6,290 bases of DNA, from NCBI GenBank assembly GCA_947465275.1, contig CANIAI010000150.1, positions 1-6,290 of the forward strand. The letters run 5' to 3'. Below are positions 1 through 5,827 of the stretch, one piece after another. Position numbers and translations under genes: made by a program. The notes under the pieces are model-generated. The model had not been told where the DNA came from. It searched no databases and saw only the letters and a list, made by a program, of their open reading frames with translations. Within the stretch, counting starts at the first letter, position 1. Every line of letters begins with the position of its first letter. The DNA is from Acidobacteriota bacterium (GTDB lineage Bacteria; Acidobacteriota; Vicinamibacteria; Vicinamibacterales; UBA2999).

Positions 1-3000
1 GGCGCTGCCGCCGTCCGCCCGGAAGAGCGCATCTTCCCACTGCTTGTTCAGCAGCGTGCGCCAGGCCCAGTCGAAGTGCACCGGGAACCCGAGCGCGAAC
101 GTCTCGAGGCCGACGCCGTACGACGCGCGCGCGTCGACGAGGCGCAGCCCCGAGATGGTCTCGGCCGGGCCGCGCGTCTCGGTGATGAACCCGGTGAACG
201 GATCCTGCGCCCGTGAGATGACCGGCGAGTACCGCACGGGCTTGTTCGAGAACCAGGTGTAGTCGCCGGCCGCCCCGGGCTGCCCCTCGAAGCTGCCGCC
301 GCCCATGTTCGCGAAGAACACGCCGCGGATGCCGCCGAGCACGCCCAGCGGCGTGAGCATCGCCTCGATGAGCGGGAAGCGCAGTTCCGCGTTCAGGTAG
401 GCCGAGCGCGACCCGAGGAACGACAGGTAGTCGTACCCGCGCAACTCCGAGTTGCCGCCGAAATACATGAACGTCGGCGAGTCGCCCCAGCTGCGGAAGC
501 CGCGCGCGCGGAGCGCGAGCAGCCCCGTGGTGCCGATCCGCTGGTAGAGACGAGCGTCGATGTCGGCGGTCTGGCGCGAGAGCGAGTTCGCGATCTTCGG
601 CGCGATCTCGTACGACGCCCGCACGGTGTTGCCGGTGAGCGGGCCGAACTCGCGGAACACGGTCGTCTCCTGCACGTAGGAGGCGCTCAGCGGGACGAAC
701 GTGCCGCTCTGGAAGAGCGACCGGCCGAACGTCGCCTGCTGGTAGTTGCTCGAGACGTCCTGCAGCGTCGGGTCGTTGAACTCCTCCCGGTACTGCATCA
801 CGCCGCCCGAGAGCTCGATCCGCCGGTAGCGGTTGAACGGCCAGATGCCGAACGCGGTGCCGCCCCGGATGGTCCGGGTGGCGACGGCGAGGTCGCGGTC
901 GATGAACCCGAGCTGCGAGGCGTAGAAGACGTTGGTCAGGTTCCCGTAGAAGAACGACGTCTGCGAGAAGCCCTGCAGCGCGTAGTTGAACCGGCGCGAG
1001 ACGTTCTGGTAGGCGAACGCCAGCGTGCGGTACTGCGAGACCGATGCGGCGTACAGGTTGAACTGCTTGTCGCCCAGCACATCGCTGAACGTCACCGCCG
1101 AGCCGCCGAAGAAGTCACCGCCGCTCGTCACGCCGACGTTCACCGGCGGACGGCCGTCGAGGAACATCTTGTCGAAGGCGCCCTTCTTCTTCCTGTTCTC
1201 GGGCACCAGGGTGTGCGAGAGCGGAGCCTGGAAGTCGATGATCGGCCCGGCGGCGCCGAAGTCGGCGCTCGCCGCCGTGGCGTACGGGTCCTTGCGCTCG
1301 AGGGTGTGCAGCTCGTATTCGCCCTTGTAGTAGCTGATGAAGGCGACCTTCGGCTGCGCGCTGCCGTCACGCAGGATGACGGGCGACACGTTGCCGCCGA
1401 CCGCGTCGGTGAACTGCCGGAGTTCCCCGTTGCGCAGGTTCAGCGTCCAGATGTTGTAGATGCGGCCGTTGCGCGCCACGTCGGCCTCGGCCGGCTGCGA
1501 CGGGTCGGTGGCGGTGGACGAGAAGACCAGCGTGTCGGCGTCGAGATACTGCGCGGCGCTGTCATCGTGCGTGCCGAACGTGATCTGCGTCTTGGCCCCG
1601 GTGCCCACATCGAGGCGGAAGAGCTTCTCGTTGCCGCTCACGCGCGCCACGTAGACGAGCGTCCTGCCGTCGGGCGACCAGGTCGGCCCCGAGTCACCGA
1701 AGGTGTCCTTCGTGACGTTGGTCACCTCGCCGCTGTCGAGATCGAGCACGAAGATGTCGCCCACGCCGCCCTGCAGGGCCGCGAACGCAATCTTCTTCCC
1801 GTCGGGCGAGAAGTCGGGCGACTCGGGATCATCGACGGTGCGCATCGGGAAGCGCTGCTCGATCTTCCGCGTCAGCACGTTCTGCACGACGAGCGTGCGC
1901 GACTTCTCGGCGCGCACGAAGTAGGCGACGCGGTCACCGCTCGGCGCCCACGAGATCCAGGGCACGGTGTTGAACCGCATGCCGGGCTGGACGATGAACT
2001 CGAAGCCCATGCCCTGGTCGAACCCGCCGGTCAGGTTGCGGACGACCGAGCCGTCCTTCGACGAGACGAGCACCAGGTCGAGCTCGCGCTCCTTGCGGTT
2101 GCCCGTGGCGACGGCGATCAGGTCGCCCGACGGCGACGGCTCGATCGAGACCGCCGCGTTGAACTTGGAGCGCTCGGGGTCTGGCGCGAGGTTGCGGCCG
2201 TAGTCGGCCGGCCGCTCCTTGTCGCGGAACGGCTTGAAGCGATCCTTCAGGTACTTCTCGAACTGCTGGTCGAACTCCTCGGGCTTCAGCTTGAACGCCT
2301 CTTCGTAGGCGTCCTCACCGCCGCCGATCACCGACTTGCGCAGCGCGAACAGGTACTGCCGGATGCCTTCCTTGCCCCACTTCGATTCGATGAACTCGAA
2401 CACCGCGTGGCCCAGGTTGTAGACCATCCGCAGGTTGGTGAAGCCGCCGTACTCGTCCATGCGGCTCATCTTCGGGACGATGTCGGTGACGGCCGCGTCG
2501 CGGATCGTCATCAGGTCGAGCGGCTGCCAGATCCCCGTCATGTAGTCGGAGAGCCCCTCATTGACCCAGAGCGGGACGCTGCGGCGGATGAGCGAGGTCG
2601 GGATGATGTCGAACTCGAACTGGTGGGTGAGCTCGTGGACGATCAGCCGGTAGAGCAGGTCGTGCGGCGAGTCGATCGGCAGCACGATGCGCTGGCGCAC
2701 CGGCTCGGCGAAGGCGCCGACGCCTTCCTGCGCGGCGCCCGGCACGACGTTCTGTTCCTGGAACTCGCTGCTGGTCTTGAAGACGATCAGCGGCACCTTG
2801 AAGGCGAGGTCGTACTTCAGGTCGGAGCTGATGTGCTGGTAGGCGCTCTCGGCGTAGCCGGCGATCCGCTCGAGGTGCGGCTCGATTTCGGGGTAGTAGT
2901 AGATCTCGAAGTGTTCGGTCGTGTAGATCTGCCAGCGGAAGTGGTCGTACCGCACCTGGTTCTTGCCGAAGTAGGGTACGAAGGGAGTCTGCGCGCCTGC

Positions 3001-3090
3001 CATGGCGGGCGCCGCGACGACCGCGGCCGCCACGAGGGCCAGGGCCAGAAGCAGCCGGCGGCCCGGGCCTGGCAGGGTCTGATGGGTCAT
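1..3090 (-). CDS. Exported metallopeptidase - TolB-like propeller - Omp85-type barrel protein (C-terminus cut by window edge)
   Basis: The frame is open from ATG at 3090 to the left edge (1030 codons visible, no stop). AGGAG lies 6 bases upstream of the ATG and fixes the start. Residues 1-33 form a signal peptide: RR at 11-12, a Leu/Ala/Val core at 13-27, and likely cleavage after AGA (33). About 40-300 is a gluzincin (peptidase MA-like) domain with H152-E153-L-T-H156 and, 22 residues later, the NEG glutamate E178, giving a complete zinc site. About 305-630 is a TolB/PD40-like propeller with SPDG repeats (for example near 428-431 and 472-475). From about 650 the sequence alternates aromatic and polar residues like an outer-membrane barrel, and L883-R884-G885-Y886 matches the conserved Omp85/BamA L6-loop motif. 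No POTRA repeats are visible; the peptidase and propeller occupy their place. Inferred role: an outer-membrane-anchored periplasmic protease or assembly/secretion factor. Substrate and activity are unknown. It is divergent from the sigma-factor operon. Confidence 0.9.
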   Translation of the reverse strand, partial: MTHQTLPGPGRRLLLALALVAAAVVAAPAMAGAQTPFVPYFGKNQVRYDHFRWQIYTTEHFEIYYYPEIEPHLERIAGYAESAYQHISSDLKYDLAFKVPLIVFKTSSEFQEQNVVPGAAQEGVGAFAEPVRQRIVLPIDSPHDLLYRLIVHELTHQFEFDIIPTSLIRRSVPLWVNEGLSDYMTGIWQPLDLMTIRDAAVTDIVPKMSRMDEYGGFTNLRMVYNLGHAVFEFIESKWGKEGIRQYLFALRKSVIGGGEDAYEEAFKLKPEEFDQQFEKYLKDRFKPFRDKERPADYGRNLAPDPERSKFNAAVSIEPSPSGDLIAVATGNRKERELDLVLVSSKDGSVVRNLTGGFDQGMGFEFIVQPGMRFNTVPWISWAPSGDRVAYFVRAEKSRTLVVQNVLTRKIEQRFPMRTVDDPESPDFSPDGKKIAFAALQGGVGDIFVLDLDSGEVTNVTKDTFGDSGPTWSPDGRTLVYVARVSGNEKLFRLDVGTGAKTQITFGTHDDSAAQYLDADTLVFSSTATDPSQPAEADVARNGRIYNIWTLNLRNGELRQFTDAVGGNVSPVILRDGSAQPKVAFISYYKGEYELHTLERKDPYATAASADFGAAGPIIDFQAPLSHTLVPENRKKKGAFDKMFLDGRPPVNVGVTSGGDFFGGSAVTFSDVLGDKQFNLYAASVSQYRTLAFAYQNVSRRFNYALQGFSQTSFFYGNLTNVFYASQLGFIDRDLAVATRTIRGGTAFGIWPFNRYRRIELSGGVMQYREEFNDPTLQDVSSNYQQATFGRSLFQSGTFVPLSASYVQETTVFREFGPLTGNTVRASYEIAPKIANSLSRQTADIDARLYQRIGTTGLLALRARGFRSWGDSPTFMYFGGNSELRGYDYLSFLGSRSAYLNAELRFPLIEAMLTPLGVLGGIRGVFFANMGGGSFEGQPGAAGDYTWFSNKPVRYSPVISRAQDPFTGFITETRGPAETISGLRLVDARASYGVGLETFALGFPVHFDWAWRTLLNKQWEDALFRADGGSA

Positions 3091-3096
3091 CTTGTT
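3091..3096 (-). promoter_or_regulatory. Spacer with ribosome binding site for the peptidase-barrel gene (AGGAG just beyond)
   Basis: Read on the minus strand, the bases before the ATG at 3090 are GAGGAGAACAAG. AGGAG is therefore separated from the start codon by six bases, which is near-ideal spacing. This is the only strong Shine-Dalgarno sequence in the window and settles the start of the large gene. The AGGAG itself occupies 3097-3101. Confidence 0.8.
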
Positions 3097-3139
3097 CTCC
3101 TCGCTGGGGCCCGGGGGAGAGAGGGCCGAAACCTGCGCG

Positions 3140-3169
3140 ATTCTACTGCGTCGTTTTGACGCGCGTAAA
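3140..3169 (-). promoter_or_regulatory. Possible housekeeping promoter for the peptidase-barrel gene
   Basis: On the minus strand TTTACG (3169-3164) and TAGAAT (3145-3140) are separated by 18 bases. They differ from the sigma-70 consensus by two bases and one base respectively. The -10 lies 49 bases before the start codon, giving a leader of roughly 40 bases. The AT-richer character of this stretch in a very GC-rich window supports it, but this is a by-eye match. Confidence 0.35.
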
Positions 3170-3276
3170 CCGCGATTCGGGTCCGGCCGAGCAAAAGGCA
3201 TACCTCGACGACCAGGCGCGACGTGCGTCGGCACGCGCCGCCCTCGTTCCGGTGTGTCCCAAGGTGGACCGTCTCA

Positions 3277-3282
3277 TATACT
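3277..3282 (+). promoter_or_regulatory. Possible -10 element for the sigma-factor operon
   Basis: TATACT lies about 100 bases upstream of the sigma-factor start, in the only AT-rich patch on that side of the intergenic region. It differs from TATAAT by one base. No good -35 hexamer is found 16-18 bases upstream (the bases there read about GTGTCC), so the element is weakly supported. It may instead need an activator or a different sigma factor. Confidence 0.2.
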
Positions 3283-3343
3283 GGACGAACCTCCACCCGC
3301 CGCGCGGCGCGTCGTGCCGCGAACCGGGTCAGGAATAAACCGG

Positions 3344-3370
3344 CCCCTCGGAGGGTTCTTCCTCCCGGGG
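3344..3370 (+). promoter_or_regulatory. Hairpin in the sigma-factor leader that hides a GGAGG
   Basis: CCCC (3344-3347) can pair with GGGG (3367-3370), and GGAGG (3350-3354) pairs perfectly with CCTCC (3361-3365) around a six-base loop. A small internal loop separates the two helices. The structure ends 12 bases before the ATG at 3383. It contains the only strong Shine-Dalgarno-like sequence of this leader, although that sequence is too far from the ATG (28 bases) for ordinary use. A regulatory role is inference; the pairing is seen directly. Confidence 0.4.
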
Positions 3371-3382
3371 CGTGATGGCTTG

Positions 3383-3988
3383 ATGTTCAGACGCCGCCCC
3401 GAGCCCGGGCCTTCGTCCGGGGAGCAGTTCGCGAACGAGGTGCTCACGCACCTCGAGCCGATGTACGGCACGGCGCTGCGGCTGACGCGCAACCGTGCCG
3501 ACGCCGAAGATCTGGTGCAGGACACGGTGGTCAAGGCGCTGCGGTTCGCGGCCCGCTTCGAGGCGGGTACGAACCTCCGGGCGTGGCTGTATACGATCCT
3601 GCACAACACGTGGCGCAATCGGCGGCGCGACGCGTCGCGCGAGCCGGTCGACGTCGACAGCGCGCGGGTCGAGGCGCAGGCCGACACGGACGGGTCGTGG
3701 CAGGCCGGCGCGGTCGCGGTGGACACGCCCGAGCAGATTCTCCTTCGCGGTACGATGGACGCTGACCTGCAGGCGGCGCTGGACGCGCTGCCCGAGGTGT
3801 TCCGCGAAGCCGTGTGGCTGAGGGACGTCGAGGAGTTCTCGTATGCGGAAATCGCGCAGATGCTCGATATCGCCCCCGGTACGGTGATGTCACGCATCTC
3901 ACGCGGACGACGGCAGCTGCTCGAGCGGCTGACGATGAACCTTCCGGAGGCGAGCACCGGTCCAACCGGTGTGCGGGCGAGGCGATGA
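3383..3988 (+). CDS. ECF-type RNA polymerase sigma factor
   Basis: A 201-residue sigma-70 family protein of group 4 (extracytoplasmic function), which directs RNA polymerase to a dedicated set of promoters. Region 2 spans about 23-83: the LTRNRADAEDLVQDT core-binding helix (34-48), then the NLRAWLYTILHNTWRNRRR stretch (64-82) that melts and reads the -10. After a linker of about 45 residues, region 4 spans about 128-183, with a helix-turn-helix in 154-174 (YAEIAQMLDIAPGTVMSRI) for the -35. No region 1 or 3 is present, and the length is typical of the family. The frame stays open upstream to 3092, but ATG 3383 begins just before the conserved domain. TTG at 3380 is an alternative. Shine-Dalgarno support is weak. 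The stop overlaps the anti-sigma start by ATGA, so the two are translationally coupled. Regulated genes are unknown; autoregulation is common in this family. Confidence 0.93.
   Translation: MFRRRPEPGPSSGEQFANEVLTHLEPMYGTALRLTRNRADAEDLVQDTVVKALRFAARFEAGTNLRAWLYTILHNTWRNRRRDASREPVDVDSARVEAQADTDGSWQAGAVAVDTPEQILLRGTMDADLQAALDALPEVFREAVWLRDVEEFSYAEIAQMLDIAPGTVMSRISRGRRQLLERLTMNLPEASTGPTGVRARR
3436..3455 (+). repeat. Perfect 8-bp inverted repeat early in the sigma gene
   Basis: CGAGGTGC (3436-3443) and GCACCTCG (3448-3455) are exact reverse complements around a TCAC loop. It lies about 50 bases inside the sigma-factor coding region, encoding part of NEVLTHLEP. It could form a stable mRNA hairpin near the ribosome initiation zone. 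Chance occurrence in GC-rich coding DNA is a real alternative. Confidence 0.4.
3955..3971 (+). repeat. Inverted repeat just upstream of the anti-sigma start
   Basis: CACCGGT (3955-3961) and ACCGGTG (3965-3971) pair perfectly around a three-base loop (CCA). The repeat lies in the last codons of the sigma gene and ends 13 bases before the anti-sigma ATG, next to its weak GAGG ribosome-binding sequence (3979-3982). As an mRNA hairpin it would sit at the translational coupling site. Confidence 0.4.
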
Positions 3989-4746
3989 CAGAGTGTGAGC
4001 GAACGACCAGCCGGCTGCCCGGCTACCTGGACGGGGCATTGCCCGCGGACGAGCAGGACGCGACGGCGCGCCACCTCGGCGCGTGTCCTCCCTGTCGACG
4101 CGAGGCCGACGCGCAGCGCGCCGCCGCCGAGCTCGTGCGGCTATCCTCGCCCACGCTGCGGCAGGTGCTGATGCCGCCCGGTCTCGAGACCCGCTGTCGC
4201 GCGGCCGCGCGTGAGGCGCTGACACCGCGACCGCGCCGTTCATGGCTGGCGCGCCTGGCCCCCGCCGCCCTGGCGGTGGTGATGATTGCCGTGACCGGCG
4301 GTGTGCTGTTCGCCGTCGCGACCGAACGCTCCGATACCCTCCTCGCCGCGCAGCTCGCGGCAGACCACGAGAAATGCTTCCGCTTCTTCGCGCCAGCCGA
4401 AGGCACCACGGTGGAGCCGCGCGCGGTCGAGGCGACGTTGCGCCAGCGGTTCGGCTGGAACGGACACGTACCCGGCTCCTCGGACGCCGACGGGCTGCGC
4501 CTCGGGGGCGCGCGCCGCTGCGTCTACGCGGACGGCAGCATTCCCCACGTGATGTACCGGGCGCACGGACAGAACCTGTCGCTGTTCATCCTCAGCGGCG
4601 TACGCCGGCATGAGGCCGACCTGACGGTGTTCGGCCATCGGTCACGCATCTGGACGGAGGGCGACACGACGTTCGTGCTGGTCTCCTCGAGCGCCGGCGG
4701 CGACATGCTGGACGTCGCGACCCACGTACGGCAGGATGCGCATTAG
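3985..4746 (+). CDS. Zinc-finger transmembrane anti-sigma factor
   Basis: A 253-residue protein predicted to hold the preceding sigma factor inactive at the inner membrane. The N-terminal zinc anti-sigma domain has C4, H30, C34 and C37, which fit the C-x25-H-x3-C-x2-C signature. A basic stretch (R82-R85) precedes one transmembrane helix at about 91-112, giving a cytoplasmic N-terminus and a periplasmic C-terminal domain of about 140 residues. That domain holds just two cysteines, C131 (in DHEKCF) and C179 (in ARRCVY), plus several histidines and a C-terminal His. They could form a disulfide or bind a metal. ATG 3985 is chosen because it overlaps the sigma stop (ATGA) and starts just before the zinc motif. 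The open frame back to 3814 is only a shadow of the sigma gene. Family assignment is strong; the signal sensed is not known. Confidence 0.92.
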   Translation: MTECERTTSRLPGYLDGALPADEQDATARHLGACPPCRREADAQRAAAELVRLSSPTLRQVLMPPGLETRCRAAAREALTPRPRRSWLARLAPAALAVVMIAVTGGVLFAVATERSDTLLAAQLAADHEKCFRFFAPAEGTTVEPRAVEATLRQRFGWNGHVPGSSDADGLRLGGARRCVYADGSIPHVMYRAHGQNLSLFILSGVRRHEADLTVFGHRSRIWTEGDTTFVLVSSSAGGDMLDVATHVRQDAH

Positions 4747-4761
4747 CTGATCACCCCTGAC

Positions 4762-5508
4762 ATGGACAATCACGAGCCGCACCCCGAACCGCCTGCCGCC
4801 GACGCCGTCACCCCCGGCCCCACCGACCCGATGGAGGCCGACGGCGGACGCCGGCCGATGACCCGCACCGCCGCGTTCGTGGCGATGGGGATCGTCGCCA
4901 CGGCGATCCTGCTGCTGGTCATGTTGACGCCGGGCCGCGACACCCGGCCCGAGGCGACCGACGCCGGCGCGGTGATGCCCGAGGGGGCGCCCGCGGGAGC
5001 CATCGGCCCCGGGTCGATGCCGGCCGATGCGCCGGTGCCCGGCGAGACGGCGGGCGATGCGCATGCCGGCGAGGCCGCCGACAACGGCGCCGCGGGCAAG
5101 GCGGCGCGGCTCGACTTCACGCTGAAGGACATGAACGGCGTCGACGTGAAGCTCGCCTCGTTCAAGGGCAAGATCATCCTGCTGAACTTCTGGGCCACCT
5201 GGTGCGGTCCGTGCCGCGCCGAGATCCCCGACCTGGTCGCGCTGCAGAACGACTACGGCAAGGACCTGGTGGTGCTCGGGCTGTCGGTCGACGATCCGAT
5301 CGAGAAGCTCAAGCCCTACGCGACGCAGTTCAAGATCAACTACCCGGTGCTGGTGGGAGACGGGCGTGAAGACGTCCAGGACGCGTTCGGGCCGCTGCTC
5401 GGCATTCCGGTCTCCGTCATCATCGGCCGTGATGGCGTCATCGCGCGCAAGCACATCGGCATCGGCAGTCGCGAGCAGTTCGAACAGGAGATCAAGGCGC
5501 TGCTGTAG
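4762..5508 (+). CDS. Membrane-anchored TlpA/ResA-like thioredoxin
   Basis: A 248-residue thiol-disulfide oxidoreductase. A Pro/Glu/Asp-rich cytoplasmic stretch (1-35) is followed by one transmembrane helix at about 36-56, then a Pro/Ala/Gly-rich linker of about 55 residues (57-112) and a thioredoxin fold (about 115-248). The active site is W147-C148-G149-P150-C151, and the cis-proline is P216 in GIPVSVII. The layout matches periplasmic TlpA/ResA-type reductases, which keep target cysteines reduced, for example in cytochrome c maturation or redox signalling. No cytochrome biogenesis genes are nearby. It starts 15 bases after the anti-sigma stop, so it is probably co-transcribed. No good Shine-Dalgarno precedes ATG 4762. 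In-frame ATGs at 4831 (M24) and 4858 (M33) would still leave the membrane anchor. The electron donor and target are unknown; the anti-sigma cysteines are a candidate target by inference. Confidence 0.93.
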   Translation: MDNHEPHPEPPAADAVTPGPTDPMEADGGRRPMTRTAAFVAMGIVATAILLLVMLTPGRDTRPEATDAGAVMPEGAPAGAIGPGSMPADAPVPGETAGDAHAGEAADNGAAGKAARLDFTLKDMNGVDVKLASFKGKIILLNFWATWCGPCRAEIPDLVALQNDYGKDLVVLGLSVDDPIEKLKPYATQFKINYPVLVGDGREDVQDAFGPLLGIPVSVIIGRDGVIARKHIGIGSREQFEQEIKALL

Positions 5509-5520
5509 TATGATCCGTTC

Positions 5521-5745
5521 ATGTTGAAGGGTTTCACGCACGCTCGGCTCGCCTGTGGCTGCCGGCTCGCGTTCCGCGACGGCGTGGAGGGGAGCCCGGT
5601 GACGGTGGTGGTCGATCAGAAGGGCGTCTCGTGCACCATGCCGCTGCACGTGCGCGACCTGCCGGTGTATGACTTCCGTGAGGCGCTGCGTCCGCCGACG
5701 CGCTCGCTGCCCCTCGAGGAAGAAAGCTTCGAAGAAGAAGGCTGA
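5521..5745 (+). CDS. Small cysteine-containing protein of unknown function
   Basis: A 74-residue protein that I do not recognise. It begins 12 bases after the thioredoxin stop and precedes the operon terminator, so it is likely the last gene of the transcript. Visible features are a C12-G-C14 pair, a lone C38 followed by M40-P41-L42-H43, and beta-like stretches (16-19, 26-32). The tail is acidic: six of residues 66-73 are Glu. There is no signal peptide or membrane helix, so it is probably cytoplasmic. C12, C14, C38 and H43 could bind a metal, but this is a guess from spacing. Its orderly composition and operon position favour a real gene, despite no clear Shine-Dalgarno. A long minus-strand frame across it is considered a shadow. 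Confidence 0.7.
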   Translation: MLKGFTHARLACGCRLAFRDGVEGSPVTVVVDQKGVSCTMPLHVRDLPVYDFREALRPPTRSLPLEEESFEEEG

Positions 5746-5786
5746 TTCGACGACCCGGGCCACGCCCGCGTCGTGACGACATCCTG

Positions 5787-5814
5787 AAGGCGCTCCGTCA
5801 CCGGAGCGCCTTTT
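5787..5814 (+). terminator. Rho-independent terminator of the sigma-factor operon
   Basis: An 11-bp perfect stem (5787-5797 with 5802-5812, loop TCAC) runs into TTTT (5811-5814) and then GTCGTTT. It lies 41 bases after the stop of the small cysteine protein. On the minus strand the same stem follows the end of the convergent phosphatase-family gene at 5828 but is preceded, not followed, by the A/T stretch. It should therefore act mainly on the plus-strand transcript. Confidence 0.85.
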
Positions 5815-5827
5815 GTCGTTTCAGGGG

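Noticed and set aside
1213..3159. 648-residue open frame on the plus strand opposite the peptidase-barrel gene
   Set aside because: It is rich in Arg, Val, Asp, Leu and His in the repetitive way typical of the antisense of GC-rich coding DNA. It shows no recognisable domain, while the minus strand encodes clear motifs throughout.
3245..3250. GGAAC on the minus strand (3250-3246) as an ECF -35 for the barrel-protease gene
   Set aside because: No TCTGA- or CGTC-like -10 lies at the expected 16-17 base spacing. The nearest CGTC is too far downstream.
3092..3382. N-terminal extension of the sigma factor back to 3092
   Set aside because: The extra 97 residues show no sigma-factor region and would overlap the candidate promoter region. 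ECF factors normally begin shortly before region 2, as with ATG 3383.
3814..3984. N-terminal extension of the anti-sigma factor back to 3814
   Set aside because: It would overlap the sigma gene by about 175 bases, and the zinc motif needs only the start at 3985.
3274..4074. 266-residue minus-strand frame opposite the sigma factor
   Set aside because: It is rich in Arg and Ser with no domain, and lies opposite a clear ECF sigma factor.
4642..5763. 373-residue open frame on the minus strand opposite the thioredoxin and small protein
   Set aside because: It is antisense to a gene with an unmistakable WCGPC thioredoxin domain, and its His/Arg-rich composition is that of a shadow frame.
5770..5780. 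GTCGTGACGAC near-palindrome before the terminator
   Set aside because: Only five bases pair on each side, with no repeat copies elsewhere, so a chance occurrence is likely.
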